This document shows positions 1 to 8,231 of a stretch of DNA of 64,000 nt, piece by piece. Made by a program: the position numbers and the translations under genes. Numbering within the stretch: the stretch's first letter is position 1; the number at the start of each line of letters is the position of its first letter. Source of the stretch: Thalassoroseus pseudoceratinae (GTDB lineage Bacteria; Planctomycetota; Planctomycetia; Planctomycetales; Planctomycetaceae); assembly GCF_011634775.1 (NCBI RefSeq), contig NZ_JAALXT010000002.1, positions 434,001 to 498,000 of the forward strand, read 5' to 3'. Below the pieces are notes generated by a model. It made no database searches and was not told the DNA's origin. It saw nothing but the letters and a program-made list of their open reading frames with translations.

Positions 1-2
1 AA

Positions 3-314
3 CGTCAAGAACTGCATCTCGAACAAGCCACATGGTTGGCGGAAGCGGGCGTCTCGCGAGCGGCATTCCAACTTCGCCGTGATCCGGATTACTCCGGTGA
101 AACATGGACGATTCCCGCGGACGACTTGAACGGCTTTGAGAGTGGTCAGGTCACGATTGAACTATTAGAGGATGATCGTTCGCAAGTCACCGTGACGGCG
201 TTTTTCCCCATTGACTCTGCCACACCGATCCGCCGCACGAGAACCGTCACCGTGACGATTGACCAATCACCAATGCCGCCGCGTCCGGCCGTCGCCGAGA
301 AACCAAATTCCTAA
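3..314 (+). CDS. PilX-like minor pilin/secretion protein, 5' partial
   Basis: An open reading frame enters from the window edge and stops with TAA at 312-314, so only the C-terminal ~103 residues are seen. The visible part starts [20 protein letters not shown] and continues with a [12 protein letters not shown] block. This layout (amphipathic ELxLEQAxWLAEAG helix, then xDPxYxGETW) is what I know from PilX-like minor pilins of Planctomycetes. It lies 25 bp before the DUF1559 pilin-like gene on the same strand, which supports a shared role in a type II secretion or type IV pilus-like apparatus. The start codon and the prepilin leader lie outside the window. A TTG at 36 could be read as a start, but the upstream codons belong to the same motif, so I treat the gene as truncated by the window edge. 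Confidence 0.6.
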   Translation, partial: RQELHLEQATWLAEAGVSRAAFQLRRDPDYSGETWTIPADDLNGFESGQVTIELLEDDRSQVTVTAFFPIDSATPIRRTRTVTVTIDQSPMPPRPAVAEKPNS

Positions 315-339
315 CACACCCATCGCCCTGGAGAACTCC

Positions 340-1254
340 ATGAGAACAACTTGTTCAAATCGTCCCACCAAGAATTCACGTGGCTTCACACTGATTGAGT
401 TATTGGTCGTGATCGCCATCATTGCCATTCTGATTGCCCTACTGCTACCGGCCGTGCAACAGGCACGTGAAGCCGCCCGCCGGACAACCTGCAAGAACAA
501 TCTTGCACAAATCGGGTTGGCATTGTTGAACTACGAACACGCCTACGAGGTGTTGCCACCCGGCGTCGTCAATCCCACCGGACCCATCCGCTCGGTTCCT
601 GAGGGATATCACATGAGCTGGATGGTGCAACTCTTACCGTATGTCGAACAGGTGCAAATGTTTCGACAATTCGATTTTTCCAAGAGTATCTATGCACCGG
701 AAAACGCGAAGGTACGGGCGGTGGCATTGAACACTTACTTTTGCCCCTCCAGCCCCGGACCTCAAGTGCGAGAAAGCGGAGATCACATTGTTGACTTCGA
801 TGACCCCGTGCCACCTGCCGTTGAGATCGCAGTGACGAACTACGCAGCGTGTCACAACTCGACGGAGGAGCCCATCGACACCGATAACTCGGGAGTGATG
901 TTCTTGAATAGCGCGATCCGCTATCAAGACATCCCCGATGGTAGCTCCAACACGATTTTCGTGGGCGAGAAGTTCATTGATCTGGATGATCTCGGTTGGG
1001 GATCGGGAACGAGATCGAGTTTGCGGAATACGAGCCGACTCAACAACGATTCCGCATTCAGCAGGGAACCCGATGCAAACTTCGTCGCCGCTGAACCATT
1101 GGCAGTTGGTGGATTCGGCAGTTTCCACGCAGGCGGCGCTCAGTTCGCCTTTGGTGACGGCTCCGTACGGTTCATGAGCGAGAACCTCGAACCGGCCGTC
1201 TTCCAAAGTCTTGGCCATCGCTCGGACGGCATGCTGATTGGCGATAATTTCTAA
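340..1254 (+). CDS. DUF1559 prepilin-type N-terminal cleavage protein
   Basis: 304-residue protein. The N-terminus has a short basic leader ending in SRG, followed by [20 protein letters not shown], the classic type IV prepilin cleavage site (G/F) plus hydrophobic helix; then [21 protein letters not shown], the usual start of the DUF1559 domain. The C-terminus carries [17 protein letters not shown], the H...DGSV motif of the family. DUF1559 proteins are greatly expanded in Planctomycetes and are thought to be pseudopilin-like surface proteins; their exact role is not known. I chose the ATG at 340 because the leader follows immediately; an upstream in-frame ATG at 259 would add 27 residues overlapping the previous gene. 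A hairpin at 1326-1374 follows the stop. Confidence 0.93.
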   Translation: MRTTCSNRPTKNSRGFTLIELLVVIAIIAILIALLLPAVQQAREAARRTTCKNNLAQIGLALLNYEHAYEVLPPGVVNPTGPIRSVPEGYHMSWMVQLLPYVEQVQMFRQFDFSKSIYAPENAKVRAVALNTYFCPSSPGPQVRESGDHIVDFDDPVPPAVEIAVTNYAACHNSTEEPIDTDNSGVMFLNSAIRYQDIPDGSSNTIFVGEKFIDLDDLGWGSGTRSSLRNTSRLNNDSAFSREPDANFVAAEPLAVGGFGSFHAGGAQFAFGDGSVRFMSENLEPAVFQSLGHRSDGMLIGDNF

Positions 1255-1325
1255 AGCACGACGGGCCACTGTCTCGGTCCGCAGGTCGCAACGGCAGACC
1301 GAGTTCTATCCGCATTCAACGAAGA

Positions 1326-1380
1326 AATTGAAGATGGCGTTCCACCGATCAAAATGGAGCGACCATCTTCAATTCTTGTT
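1326..1380. terminator. Bidirectional terminator-like inverted repeat
   Basis: AATTGAAGATGG at 1326-1337 is perfectly complementary to CCATCTTCAATT at 1363-1374 (12 bp, 25-nt loop), followed by TCTTGTTT on the plus strand and preceded by A-rich sequence that would read as T-rich on the minus strand. It lies between two convergent genes (stop at 1254, stop at 1410), where a shared terminator is expected. The loop is long, so the function is inferred from position. Confidence 0.55.
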
Positions 1381-1409
1381 TCCTGCCGCATTTACACGAT
1401 TGGCAAATC

Positions 1410-2273
1410 TTACGCAGCCGCCGACAGCGCTTCCGTTGTGGTGGAGCCCAGCGATTCGCGGAACCCATTCTCAGTTTGTTCGTGAAGCTTTCGCAGGCTG
1501 TCGGTCAGCATCGGCAAACCGCAACCGAGTTCTTGTCGCACACGCTGGCAATCAAGACTGGTTTCGCCGCGACCGAACCCACGCGGTGACTTCGCGGTTG
1601 CGGTGGCAAGTTCGCTGGTTGCTCCCGCGATGTCGAATTCCCGAGCGACTTGATGCCAGAACTGTGTGGGATTCACGCGTTCCGCACCCGCGATGTGGCA
1701 AATCCCTGAAAGGTCGTTCTCGATCGCTCGCATGAGGATCGTTGCCAACTCGGTTGCAAGAATCGGTGTGGCGTGACGGGTTGTATCGGCGGCCAAGACC
1801 TTCTTCGACTCTAACTCCGCTAAGCCATTTTCCAGCCACCCTTGACTGTTAGGGCTCCATCCGAAGGCGTGCGTTCGCACCACTAGGGCATTCGGATCAA
1901 TCTTCAATACGCTCTCTTCGAGTTTGCGGATCGCCTTGGCTTCGGGGCTATCGCAAAGCGCTTGGCAGTCTTCTTCGTGGAACATCCACGGTCCGCTGAA
2001 AACCACATCGGAAGAAATGAGAACGAACCGACAACCGGCCGATTGTGCTGCGTTCGCCCATTCGCTCGCCGTGTGATCCGCCTCGCCGTCAGCGACCCAA
2101 CTCGCTTCGCTTGCCGATCCACAGTGGATCACAATAGTGGGTTGATACGTCGCGAAACACTCAGAGGCCGACGTATTGGCATCAACGCCATAGACCTGAT
2201 TCGACTCAGACAGTTCCGCCACAAGATTTGCGCCAACCATCGTGTTCGCGCCGGTGATGAGAATCGTTTCCAC
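1410..2273 (-). CDS. NAD(P)-dependent reductase of the RmlD/SDR-extended family
   Basis: 287 residues from a GTG start at 2273, chosen because AGGAGG (2280-2285 on the opposite strand) sits 6 nt upstream and the protein then begins METILITGANTMVGANL, a Rossmann dinucleotide-binding motif. LISSDVVFSG (about residues 86-95) corresponds to the conserved S-D-x-V-F/Y-G of dTDP-4-dehydrorhamnose reductase-like SDRs, and VVRTHAFGWSP to their RT-x-x-x-G strand. The catalytic Y-x3-K appears as SPEAK (S109, K113), so the tyrosine is replaced. The family reduces or epimerises nucleotide sugars; with the altered residue and no sugar operon nearby the substrate cannot be named. Longer versions upstream (to 2666) lack family similarity. 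Confidence 0.75.
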   Translation of the reverse strand: METILITGANTMVGANLVAELSESNQVYGVDANTSASECFATYQPTIVIHCGSASEASWVADGEADHTASEWANAAQSAGCRFVLISSDVVFSGPWMFHEEDCQALCDSPEAKAIRKLEESVLKIDPNALVVRTHAFGWSPNSQGWLENGLAELESKKVLAADTTRHATPILATELATILMRAIENDLSGICHIAGAERVNPTQFWHQVAREFDIAGATSELATATAKSPRGFGRGETSLDCQRVRQELGCGLPMLTDSLRKLHEQTENGFRESLGSTTTEALSAAA

Positions 2274-2577
2274 GCCAAGCCTCCTTGCGTTGCGGGTCGT
2301 TCGGAGCGAAACCAAGTGCGAGATTTCGTTCCAAAAATTGAGGAGCAGATTCGACCATTCCATGTCGAGACCGCCCTCACGGGGACGCGAAGTATATCCA
2401 CGCCCCGTTTCCAAAGACAACCTTAATTCTCCAAAATTCGTGGCCTCGCAACATCGTCTCGGGTGGGGCGAATTTTTTGCAAAGTCGCAACTCCAAGCGC
2501 CGTCAGATGAATCGGCAAAAATAACAATCGTGATCGCAGAATTTACCAAAAAAGACTCAAGTCTGGGCGAAGTCGTG
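2274..2577. other. Divergent intergenic region
   Basis: Between the minus-strand reductase and the plus-strand gene at 2665. I see no convincing coding sequence here: the frames that cross it are extensions of the flanking genes with no recognisable motif. The right-hand end (2578-2612) holds a promoter and palindrome, listed separately. Confidence 0.5.
2280..2285 (-). promoter_or_regulatory. Shine-Dalgarno AGGAGG deciding the GTG start at 2273
   Basis: On the minus strand AGGAGG is followed by CTTGGC and then GTG. Strong Shine-Dalgarno sequences are rare in this window, so this one fixes the start of the reductase. Confidence 0.8.
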
Positions 2578-2606
2578 TTGACGGTTTGGCGGAACTCACG
2601 TATCGT
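2578..2606 (+). promoter_or_regulatory. Putative sigma-70 promoter
   Basis: TTGACG at 2578-2583 and TATCGT at 2601-2606 are separated by exactly 17 bp, a good match to -35/-10 geometry. Transcription would start near 2613, about 50 nt before the ATG at 2665. Confidence 0.5.
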
Positions 2607-2612
2607 TCCGCC
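2588..2612. promoter_or_regulatory. Operator-like 8-bp perfect inverted repeat
   Basis: GGCGGAAC (2588-2595) and GTTCCGCC (2605-2612) form a perfect 8-bp inverted repeat with a 9-bp spacer that spans the -10 hexamer. A dimeric repressor bound here would block the promoter. No regulator is identified. Confidence 0.4.
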
Positions 2613-2664
2613 CGCTCGAACGGAGCCTCTCCAACTCTCACACGCAAATTGATCACACAAACTC

Positions 2665-3693
2665 ATGGCTGCACGGAACGCACAGCTTCAGTTGCCGTTG
2701 ATGCTCGCCGGAATTTCCGGCCGCGTCACCGATTGGCTGATTCAAGCCGGAATTCCCGTGACCGCTTGGTCGCCGGAGTTGGCATCGCGATCCCGATCAC
2801 CATTTGCTCGTGTGACCGGAAAAGACGCACCGTTTCCACCAGGGCGGTTCGTGTTATACAACTCGGCGCGATCGGAACTCAAACCCGATACGCAGTTGTG
2901 TCAACGGTATGGCATCACACGTCTCGATATCGCCCCACTGATCTATGAAGCTCCGACAGGTGCGGCAGCAGGGCCGTTCGCCAATCCGACACTATCAACG
3001 ATCATCACAAATCATGGTCCAGACAACCCAGCACGTTCCACGTTTCTGGATCGTTTGAAAAACGTTATTGAACGAAACAACGGGCTATGGGCCCGGATCG
3101 CGGACTATCCATTCCCGTATCGATGCGTGCTGTGCATTGATGGTGAACTTCCCGGCAGCGAGCCCATTCCACTAACAATCCCCAAGACGGACGTTCAATC
3201 CGATCAACCTTTGAATCGTCTCACGGAACGAATCACCCGCCGATATCGGGCTGGTTTACCGATGAAACTTGAAGCATCGGCCGTGTACGAAGAAAGCGAT
3301 GTCTGGGAAACGCCCGGTCTCGGAGCATTTCCCTTCATGTGGCAAGCTAGTCAGCGAGAATTCACTCGCTGGTGGCGACACCGAAGTCGCATTCAATTGC
3401 GAATTGTTCAAAACGCGGGCCATTACCGAATTCACGCGGAGAACCTTCCTGACGACTGTACGGCTGCCATCGAACTTTGGCGCGGAGGTCATGTGGCGAG
3501 TGTGCCACTTGATAGCCGATCGAAAAAAGTTCGTCTCGATGGACTCGTATTTGAACAACAGTCGAAGCGTCATCCCGCCGGCTTTACCTCGTGGTGGCCG
3601 GATGGAATTCAGTCTATGACTCCAGCAAGAAACTCAGTCGCATCTCTCGCGACGTCCGATTCTGTCTCGACTACGACACATCCCGCTGCCTAA
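2665..3693 (+). CDS. Hypothetical protein of unknown function
   Basis: 342 residues starting MAARNAQLQLPLML. I do not recognise a family. There is no signal peptide or membrane segment. The sequence has normal mixed composition, with a Trp/Arg-rich stretch (FTRWWRHRSRIQLRI) and a Ser/Thr-rich tail, and codon usage similar to neighbours, which supports a real gene. It stands alone behind a convincing promoter and palindrome (2578-2612). The N-terminal half contains GKDAPFPPGRFVLYNSARSE and a later ADYPFPYRCVLCIDGELPG, which could be a motif of a Planctomycete-specific family. No function is assigned. Confidence 0.6.
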   Translation: MAARNAQLQLPLMLAGISGRVTDWLIQAGIPVTAWSPELASRSRSPFARVTGKDAPFPPGRFVLYNSARSELKPDTQLCQRYGITRLDIAPLIYEAPTGAAAGPFANPTLSTIITNHGPDNPARSTFLDRLKNVIERNNGLWARIADYPFPYRCVLCIDGELPGSEPIPLTIPKTDVQSDQPLNRLTERITRRYRAGLPMKLEASAVYEESDVWETPGLGAFPFMWQASQREFTRWWRHRSRIQLRIVQNAGHYRIHAENLPDDCTAAIELWRGGHVASVPLDSRSKKVRLDGLVFEQQSKRHPAGFTSWWPDGIQSMTPARNSVASLATSDSVSTTTHPAA

Positions 3694-3764
3694 CTCAAGG
3701 TGGCACGCCTTTCGCTAGTACCTCTCTCTCGACACGTCTGCTCTCTCTTTGCTAGGAAAATGAC

Positions 3765-4094
3765 ATGAAAACTTTCGCTAGTTTAATCATCGTTGCAGTT
3801 TCTCTCGGACTCGCTGGTTGCTGTCACTCTGGTGGCGGTTACGGAGCCTACTATCCACCCGCTGGCGGCGGTTGCCCGAATGGCGCGTGTGGCGTTGGTG
3901 CTGCACCTGGTGGGTATCCAACTGCATCGGCTGCCGGATATCCACAAACCGGCTTCTATAACTCATACGGAACCGCGACGGCTGCTGTTCCCGCAGGTGT
4001 TCCCGTCACCAACGGCCCCGTTGCATACCAACCTACGGTCACCTACCCCTCGACCGCTGTTGCAATGCCAGTCAACCCACTGCCAACCTACTAG
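3765..4094 (+). CDS. Small Gly/Tyr/Pro-rich lipoprotein
   Basis: 109 residues. A short signal peptide ends in the lipobox LAGC (cysteine at residue 19), so the mature protein should be lipid-anchored. The rest is low-complexity: GGGYGAYYPPAGGG, then Ala/Pro/Tyr/Val-rich sequence with no catalytic motif. The upstream TAGGAAAATGAC before the ATG gives a weak ribosome site. Such tyrosine- and glycine-rich small lipoproteins are common in Planctomycete envelopes, where a structural role is usually presumed. A clear intrinsic terminator lies at 4289-4326. Confidence 0.75.
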   Translation: MKTFASLIIVAVSLGLAGCCHSGGGYGAYYPPAGGGCPNGACGVGAAPGGYPTASAAGYPQTGFYNSYGTATAAVPAGVPVTNGPVAYQPTVTYPSTAVAMPVNPLPTY

Positions 4095-4288
4095 TACATA
4101 GTCAACTGCAATCATTCAGGTCTTGGAGCCGCAACCTAGAACGCGTTGAGCGTTTGTCGATAGTTGCTTCTCAGAGAAAGCACAACGTTAGCCATCATAC
4201 TGAAACTAGACAGGGTCTAGAGTCTTCGCTTAGGCGTCGACCAAAGTTCGTATTTGCTGAGTTGTGAACGCTGGTTACGAAACTTTTC

Positions 4289-4326
4289 AAGCTAAGCCTC
4301 TCGCGTTTGAGGGCTTAGCTTTTTTC
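4289..4326 (+). terminator. Intrinsic terminator
   Basis: AAGCTAAGCC (4289-4298) pairs with GGCTTAGCTT (4312-4321) and is followed by a T-run, a textbook rho-independent terminator on the plus strand. It ends transcription from the small lipoprotein gene before the convergent symporter gene. Confidence 0.85.
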
Positions 4327-4337
4327 GTTTCGACCGA

Positions 4338-5987
4338 TCAGAGACTTACATCTGGCCGACGGCAAAAACTGCTAACGATCATTCCCACCATTAGAATCGC
4401 TAGTGTGCCGAATACAGGGACCAAGAATGCATGAAACGAACTGATCCAATGCTCGTTTTGCGTTTGGAAAGACTTTGCAGCTTGGTGGAGTGACGAGTTT
4501 GCTGGTAAATCAAGTAGATAGTCCAACACTTTGGGCAAGGACAGCCAGAGAATCGCCACAACTCCCGTCAATACTCCCGTAATTGCGGCGACGTTATTTG
4601 CTCGGCGGCTTAAGAAACCCAGCAGAAACAAGCCGGTGATTCCGCCGCCGAAGATTCCCGATAGTGTCCACCAGATGTCTAAAGCACTCTCGGAAAGTCG
4701 CACGAGCACTAAGGCAAGACCCGTCCCTAAAATTCCCCAGACAATAGTAGCTATGTAGAGTACTAGCATCGATGACTTTTCGCTCGCATCCGGTTTGATC
4801 AATCGGTGGTAGTAGTCCGTCATGATCAATGTGGCCGACGAGTTGAGACTTGTGGAGACGGTACTCATTGCGGCCGCGAACACGGCGGCGACTAGTAGTC
4901 CTGTCATTCCCGGTGGCAAGTGCGAGGCAATGAAGTGCGGGAAGACACGGTCGCCAATCGTTGATAGTTCGATCTGCTCACTTGATGCGGAATCGACTGT
5001 ACGTCCTTGAGCCTCTTTCTGTGCAATCACGAGCTGATTGACTTCCCAAAGATCTTTCCCTTGTTTGGTCGAGCCGGGTTGATCCGCTTGATAGAAAACG
5101 AACAGCGTCGTTCCGATGAAAAAGAACAGCATACTCACAGGAACATACAGCAATCCGCCGAGCCATAGGCTTCTTCTGGCTTCTCGGTCGTCTCGTGAAG
5201 CGATGTAACGCTGAACATAGCTTTGATCGACGCCGAAATTCTGAAGATTGATGACGATGCCATAGATTAGCACCACCCAAAACGTCGATTGTGTCAGAGT
5301 GGGGGCGAAGCTTCCGAGTGAAAACTTGTCGTGAGCCTGGGCGACTTCGATGACATGACCGACGCCACCAGGTGTCTTGCTGAGCATCACTAGCAAGCAG
5401 ACGATTGCGCCGAGCATGAGAATCAATGCTTGGATCGCATCCGTCCAAATGACCGCGAGGATTCCGCCGATGAATGAGTATAGTGTGACGGAGATCCCTG
5501 TGATGATCAGGATCGTATAGATGTCCCAACCAAAGATGACTTGCATTGGCAAAGCCATCAAATACATCACCACACCAATGCGGGCCACTTGGGTGAGTAG
5601 GTAGAAGATGCTCGCGTAAATTCTCGCCCACAACCCGAATCGACGTTCGAGCAACGCATAGGCGGAGACCTCACCACTATTCCGGTAGTAGGGCAAGAAG
5701 TAGCGAACCGCTACGATTGCAACGAGGGGAATCGAAAGTGAGAAAACAAACGGATTCCAATTGTCCGCGAACGATTTCCCTGGGAGCGCGAGATAGCTGA
5801 TACTACTGAGATACGTCGCTAGAATTGAAAGTCCACACACCCAACCGGGTAGCGATCGGTTGGCAGCGGTGAACCCCTCGGTTGAGCGTGTTTTTCGATA
5901 GAAAAACGCCCCGATTCCCATGGTCAGCACAAAGTAGCTGACCAGAACTAGCCAGTCGATCCAAGTAAAGTAGCCCCCTCCGTTCAT
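4338..5987 (-). CDS. Sodium:solute symporter (SSS family)
   Basis: 549 residues with about 13 hydrophobic helices. The N-terminal WLVLVSYFVLTMGIGAFFYRKTRSTEGFTAANRSLPGW and the following GLSILATYLSSISYLALPG are the hallmark first helices of the SSS/SLC5 family, and GVDQSYVQRYIASRDDREARRSLWLGG is its conserved central motif. It should import an organic solute (sugar, sialic acid, vitamin or amino acid) with Na+ across the inner membrane; the substrate cannot be told. Length matches the family. It is followed on the same strand by nothing closer than 240 bp. The ATG at 5987 gives the standard N-terminus. Confidence 0.92.
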   Translation of the reverse strand: MNGGGYFTWIDWLVLVSYFVLTMGIGAFFYRKTRSTEGFTAANRSLPGWVCGLSILATYLSSISYLALPGKSFADNWNPFVFSLSIPLVAIVAVRYFLPYYRNSGEVSAYALLERRFGLWARIYASIFYLLTQVARIGVVMYLMALPMQVIFGWDIYTILIITGISVTLYSFIGGILAVIWTDAIQALILMLGAIVCLLVMLSKTPGGVGHVIEVAQAHDKFSLGSFAPTLTQSTFWVVLIYGIVINLQNFGVDQSYVQRYIASRDDREARRSLWLGGLLYVPVSMLFFFIGTTLFVFYQADQPGSTKQGKDLWEVNQLVIAQKEAQGRTVDSASSEQIELSTIGDRVFPHFIASHLPPGMTGLLVAAVFAAAMSTVSTSLNSSATLIMTDYYHRLIKPDASEKSSMLVLYIATIVWGILGTGLALVLVRLSESALDIWWTLSGIFGGGITGLFLLGFLSRRANNVAAITGVLTGVVAILWLSLPKVLDYLLDLPANSSLHQAAKSFQTQNEHWISSFHAFLVPVFGTLAILMVGMIVSSFCRRPDVSL

Positions 5988-6116
5988 TCCTTCGGCCTTC
6001 TAGCATGAGCGTCGATTGATGATTGGACTTCGCACTTTATCATGCGAAGCCCCAACGCGACACGCAAGGTGATCGAAAGTCATTGATCGGGCCGGGGACT
6101 CTGGGGTTGGCCGGTG

Positions 6117-6401
6117 TTAATCAACGCCCAAGTTGCGTTCGATGCTCCGGGCTTTTTCCGACATGAAGTAGTTTTTGTACCATTGATCCGGGTCTTCCTG
6201 GCGTTTTTGGTCGGCTCGTGCTTCGCGGCCGGCTTCCTCAACCCAGGCGTCTGATTCCTCATCTGCCCACGCTTTTTGATCGTGGCCTTTCGGTGCCAAC
6301 GAACTTACGAGATAATCGCTGGTCGCTTGAATGGGTTTCATCAAACCGCATCCACTAATGCCCACAGCGATGCCCAGGACAAGATACTTTTTGCAAGACA
6401 T
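6117..6401 (-). CDS. Small lipoprotein, hypothetical
   Basis: 94 residues from the ATG at 6401, selected because it gives MSCKKYLVLGIAVGISGCG, a compact signal peptide with lipobox ISGC. The mature part is strongly charged (DQKAWADEESDAWVEEAGREARADQKRQEDPDQWYKNYF) and probably helical. I know no function. It lies 130 bp downstream of tyrS on the same strand and 129 bp upstream of the symporter gene. A longer start at 6422 would place seven residues before the signal and is less likely. Confidence 0.6.
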   Translation of the reverse strand: MSCKKYLVLGIAVGISGCGLMKPIQATSDYLVSSLAPKGHDQKAWADEESDAWVEEAGREARADQKRQEDPDQWYKNYFMSEKARSIERNLGVD

Positions 6402-6531
6402 ACAAAGATCCCGACCACACACGGACGCATCCGTGGCGGATCAAGAGTGGTTTGAGATGGAGACTTTGAGAGAGAGTGCGCGGAGTCTTGCAAAAACCTC
6501 GAATCAGGTCCATAGCGGTTTTTTAAGCTGT

Positions 6532-7761
6532 CTAATCGACAAGTTTGACCTGACAGAACTTCTTTTTGCCGGCCCAAACAAGCAAACCGTCTTCGATGGT
6601 GATCGGTTCTTCGATCGATTTGATGGGCGTTTTGTCCGCCGTAAGTTTGGCTCCGCCTTGTTGGACAAGGCGTCGCGCTTCGCCTTTCGATTTGCACAAC
6701 TCCAGCGCGACGAAGAGATCTAGCGGCGGCATTTGGCCATCTTGAAGTTCCTTCAGCGAGAGGACTTTGACGGGAATGTCCGCCGGGAGTCCGCCTCCAC
6801 CGATCTCGGCTTGCCAGCGGTCCGCCGCGGCGTTGGCGTCGTCTGCTGAGTGGTAGTCTTCGATGACTGCTTTCGCCAGCGCAACCTTCGCGTCTTTGGG
6901 ATGGCCAGCAACCAACGTGTTCACTTCGTCCAATGGCAAGTCGGTCAGCAATTCGAAGTACATGGGCATCACCGCATCGGGCAACTGCATGAACTTCTTC
7001 ATCATTTCATATGCCGACTCGCTGATGCCGATGTAATTCCCTAGGCTTTTGCCCATTCGCCGTTCGCCGTCGGTGCCGACGAGGATGGGGCTCATCACGC
7101 CGATCTGTTGGGGCAGACTGGCGTCTTTCTGCAGATCACGGGCGAGCATGAAACTGTAAAGTTGTTCGGTGCCGCCGAGTTCGATGTCGGCTTTGATCTT
7201 CACCGAATCCCACGCTTGCATCAGCGGGTAGAGACATTCGTGAAGATAAATCGCCGCTTCGTTCGCCATTCGTTTGGAGAAGTCGTCGCGTGTCAGCAGT
7301 TGGGCGATGGTGACTTTCCCGCAAAGCATGAGGATATCCGCCAGACCCATCTCGCCGAACCAATCGCCATTGCGATGCACTTCGGCTTTGTCCAAATCGA
7401 CGACCTTCCCGACTTGACTCAGGTAAAACTGGGCATTCTCTTCGACTTCCTCCGCCGAGAGCCGTTTGCTGCGGGCTTCGTCACGACCGCTTGGGTCGCC
7501 GACCATGGCAGTCGCGTTGCCGATGATGATCACCGCTTGATGGCCGAGTTCTTGGAACTGTCGCATCTTCCGCAATGGCACTGTGTGACCGAGATGCACA
7601 TGAGCCGCAGTCGGGTCGATGCCGTACTTCACTCGTAACGGTTGGCCACTTTCGCGGCTAGCCGTAAGCTTCTGAGCGAGTTCTTCCTCGGGAACGATTT
7701 TTTCGATGCCTCGGCGGATGATGGCAAGTTGTTCATCGACGGGCGGAAATGCGGTGGTCAT
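6532..7761 (-). CDS. tyrS: Tyrosyl-tRNA synthetase
   Basis: 409 residues from ATG at 7761. Charges tRNA-Tyr in the cytoplasm. The class I HIGH motif is HLGH (residues 56-59, within PTAAHVHLGH) and the KMSKS loop is the RRMGKS variant (within GERRMGKSLGN), as expected for this synthetase family. GNATAMVGDPSGRDEAR and DIELGGTEQLYSF are conserved active-site blocks. The C-terminus is an S4 RNA-binding domain (LCKSKGEARRLVQQGGAKLT). The reading frame can be extended upstream to 8103, but that stretch has no family similarity and would overlap the MoaD-like gene on the other strand. Divergent from that gene across 160 bp. Confidence 0.95.
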   Translation of the reverse strand: MTTAFPPVDEQLAIIRRGIEKIVPEEELAQKLTASRESGQPLRVKYGIDPTAAHVHLGHTVPLRKMRQFQELGHQAVIIIGNATAMVGDPSGRDEARSKRLSAEEVEENAQFYLSQVGKVVDLDKAEVHRNGDWFGEMGLADILMLCGKVTIAQLLTRDDFSKRMANEAAIYLHECLYPLMQAWDSVKIKADIELGGTEQLYSFMLARDLQKDASLPQQIGVMSPILVGTDGERRMGKSLGNYIGISESAYEMMKKFMQLPDAVMPMYFELLTDLPLDEVNTLVAGHPKDAKVALAKAVIEDYHSADDANAAADRWQAEIGGGGLPADIPVKVLSLKELQDGQMPPLDLFVALELCKSKGEARRLVQQGGAKLTADKTPIKSIEEPITIEDGLLVWAGKKKFCQVKLVD

Positions 7762-7921
7762 GGGGCGGCCAAATTCAGAACGTCCGAAAGCGGTTGGTGA
7801 TCCTTGGATCAAAGCGAAAGCGTAGCAAGCTGCATCGCGTCCTTCCACCGCGGAATTGTTGCTGCCGGTCCGATTTGTCATACTTTTGGCAGCGAATGTC
7901 AGATTTAGGCGACCAAACACC

Positions 7922-8194
7922 ATGATACAGCTCGAAATTCCAGCGGCACTGAGCCGCCTCACCGACGAGCAGGAAGCGATTTCCGTCGAGGCGGACACCG
8001 TCGGCCAAGCTCTGAATGAGTTGTGGAAGCGGTTTCCCAAACTACAATCTCGGGTATTGGATTCCCAAGGGGCGGTGTTTCCGTACTTGCTACTGTTCCA
8101 CAATGGTCAGAAACTCTCGCGGTCGGAATTCGACACTCAAGCTCTCGACGAGGGTGATACCCTGGAAATTGTGGCTCTCGCTGAAGGCGGTTAA
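7922..8194 (+). CDS. MoaD/ThiS-like sulfur-carrier protein
   Basis: 90 residues from ATG at 7922. The beta-grasp ubiquitin-like pattern is visible: MIQLEIPAALSRLT..., SVEADTVGQALNELWKRFP, hydrophobic strands, EGDTLEIVALAEGG. It ends with the diglycine GG that is adenylated and thiocarboxylated in MoaD, ThiS and related carriers. Partners (MoaE, MoeB/ThiF, ThiG) are not in this window, so the pathway (molybdopterin, thiamine, or a cysteine/methionine sulfur carrier) is open. It is 37 bp upstream of the ThuA gene on the same strand, but nothing suggests shared function. A longer frame from 7856 has no family similarity. Confidence 0.8.
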   Translation: MIQLEIPAALSRLTDEQEAISVEADTVGQALNELWKRFPKLQSRVLDSQGAVFPYLLLFHNGQKLSRSEFDTQALDEGDTLEIVALAEGG

Positions 8195-8231
8195 AGTAGC
8201 CATCACACAAACTCATTTGGAAAGATGTTTC

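Noticed and set aside
4206-4220. Small palindrome CTAGAC-AGG-GTCTAG
   Set aside because: Six-bp arms in a 240-bp spacer with no promoter nearby; likely chance.
8202-8216. 15-base identity ATCACACAAACTCAT with 2650-2664
   Set aside because: A single shared 15-mer in a 64-kb window is within chance; no structure or flanking similarity supports a repeat.
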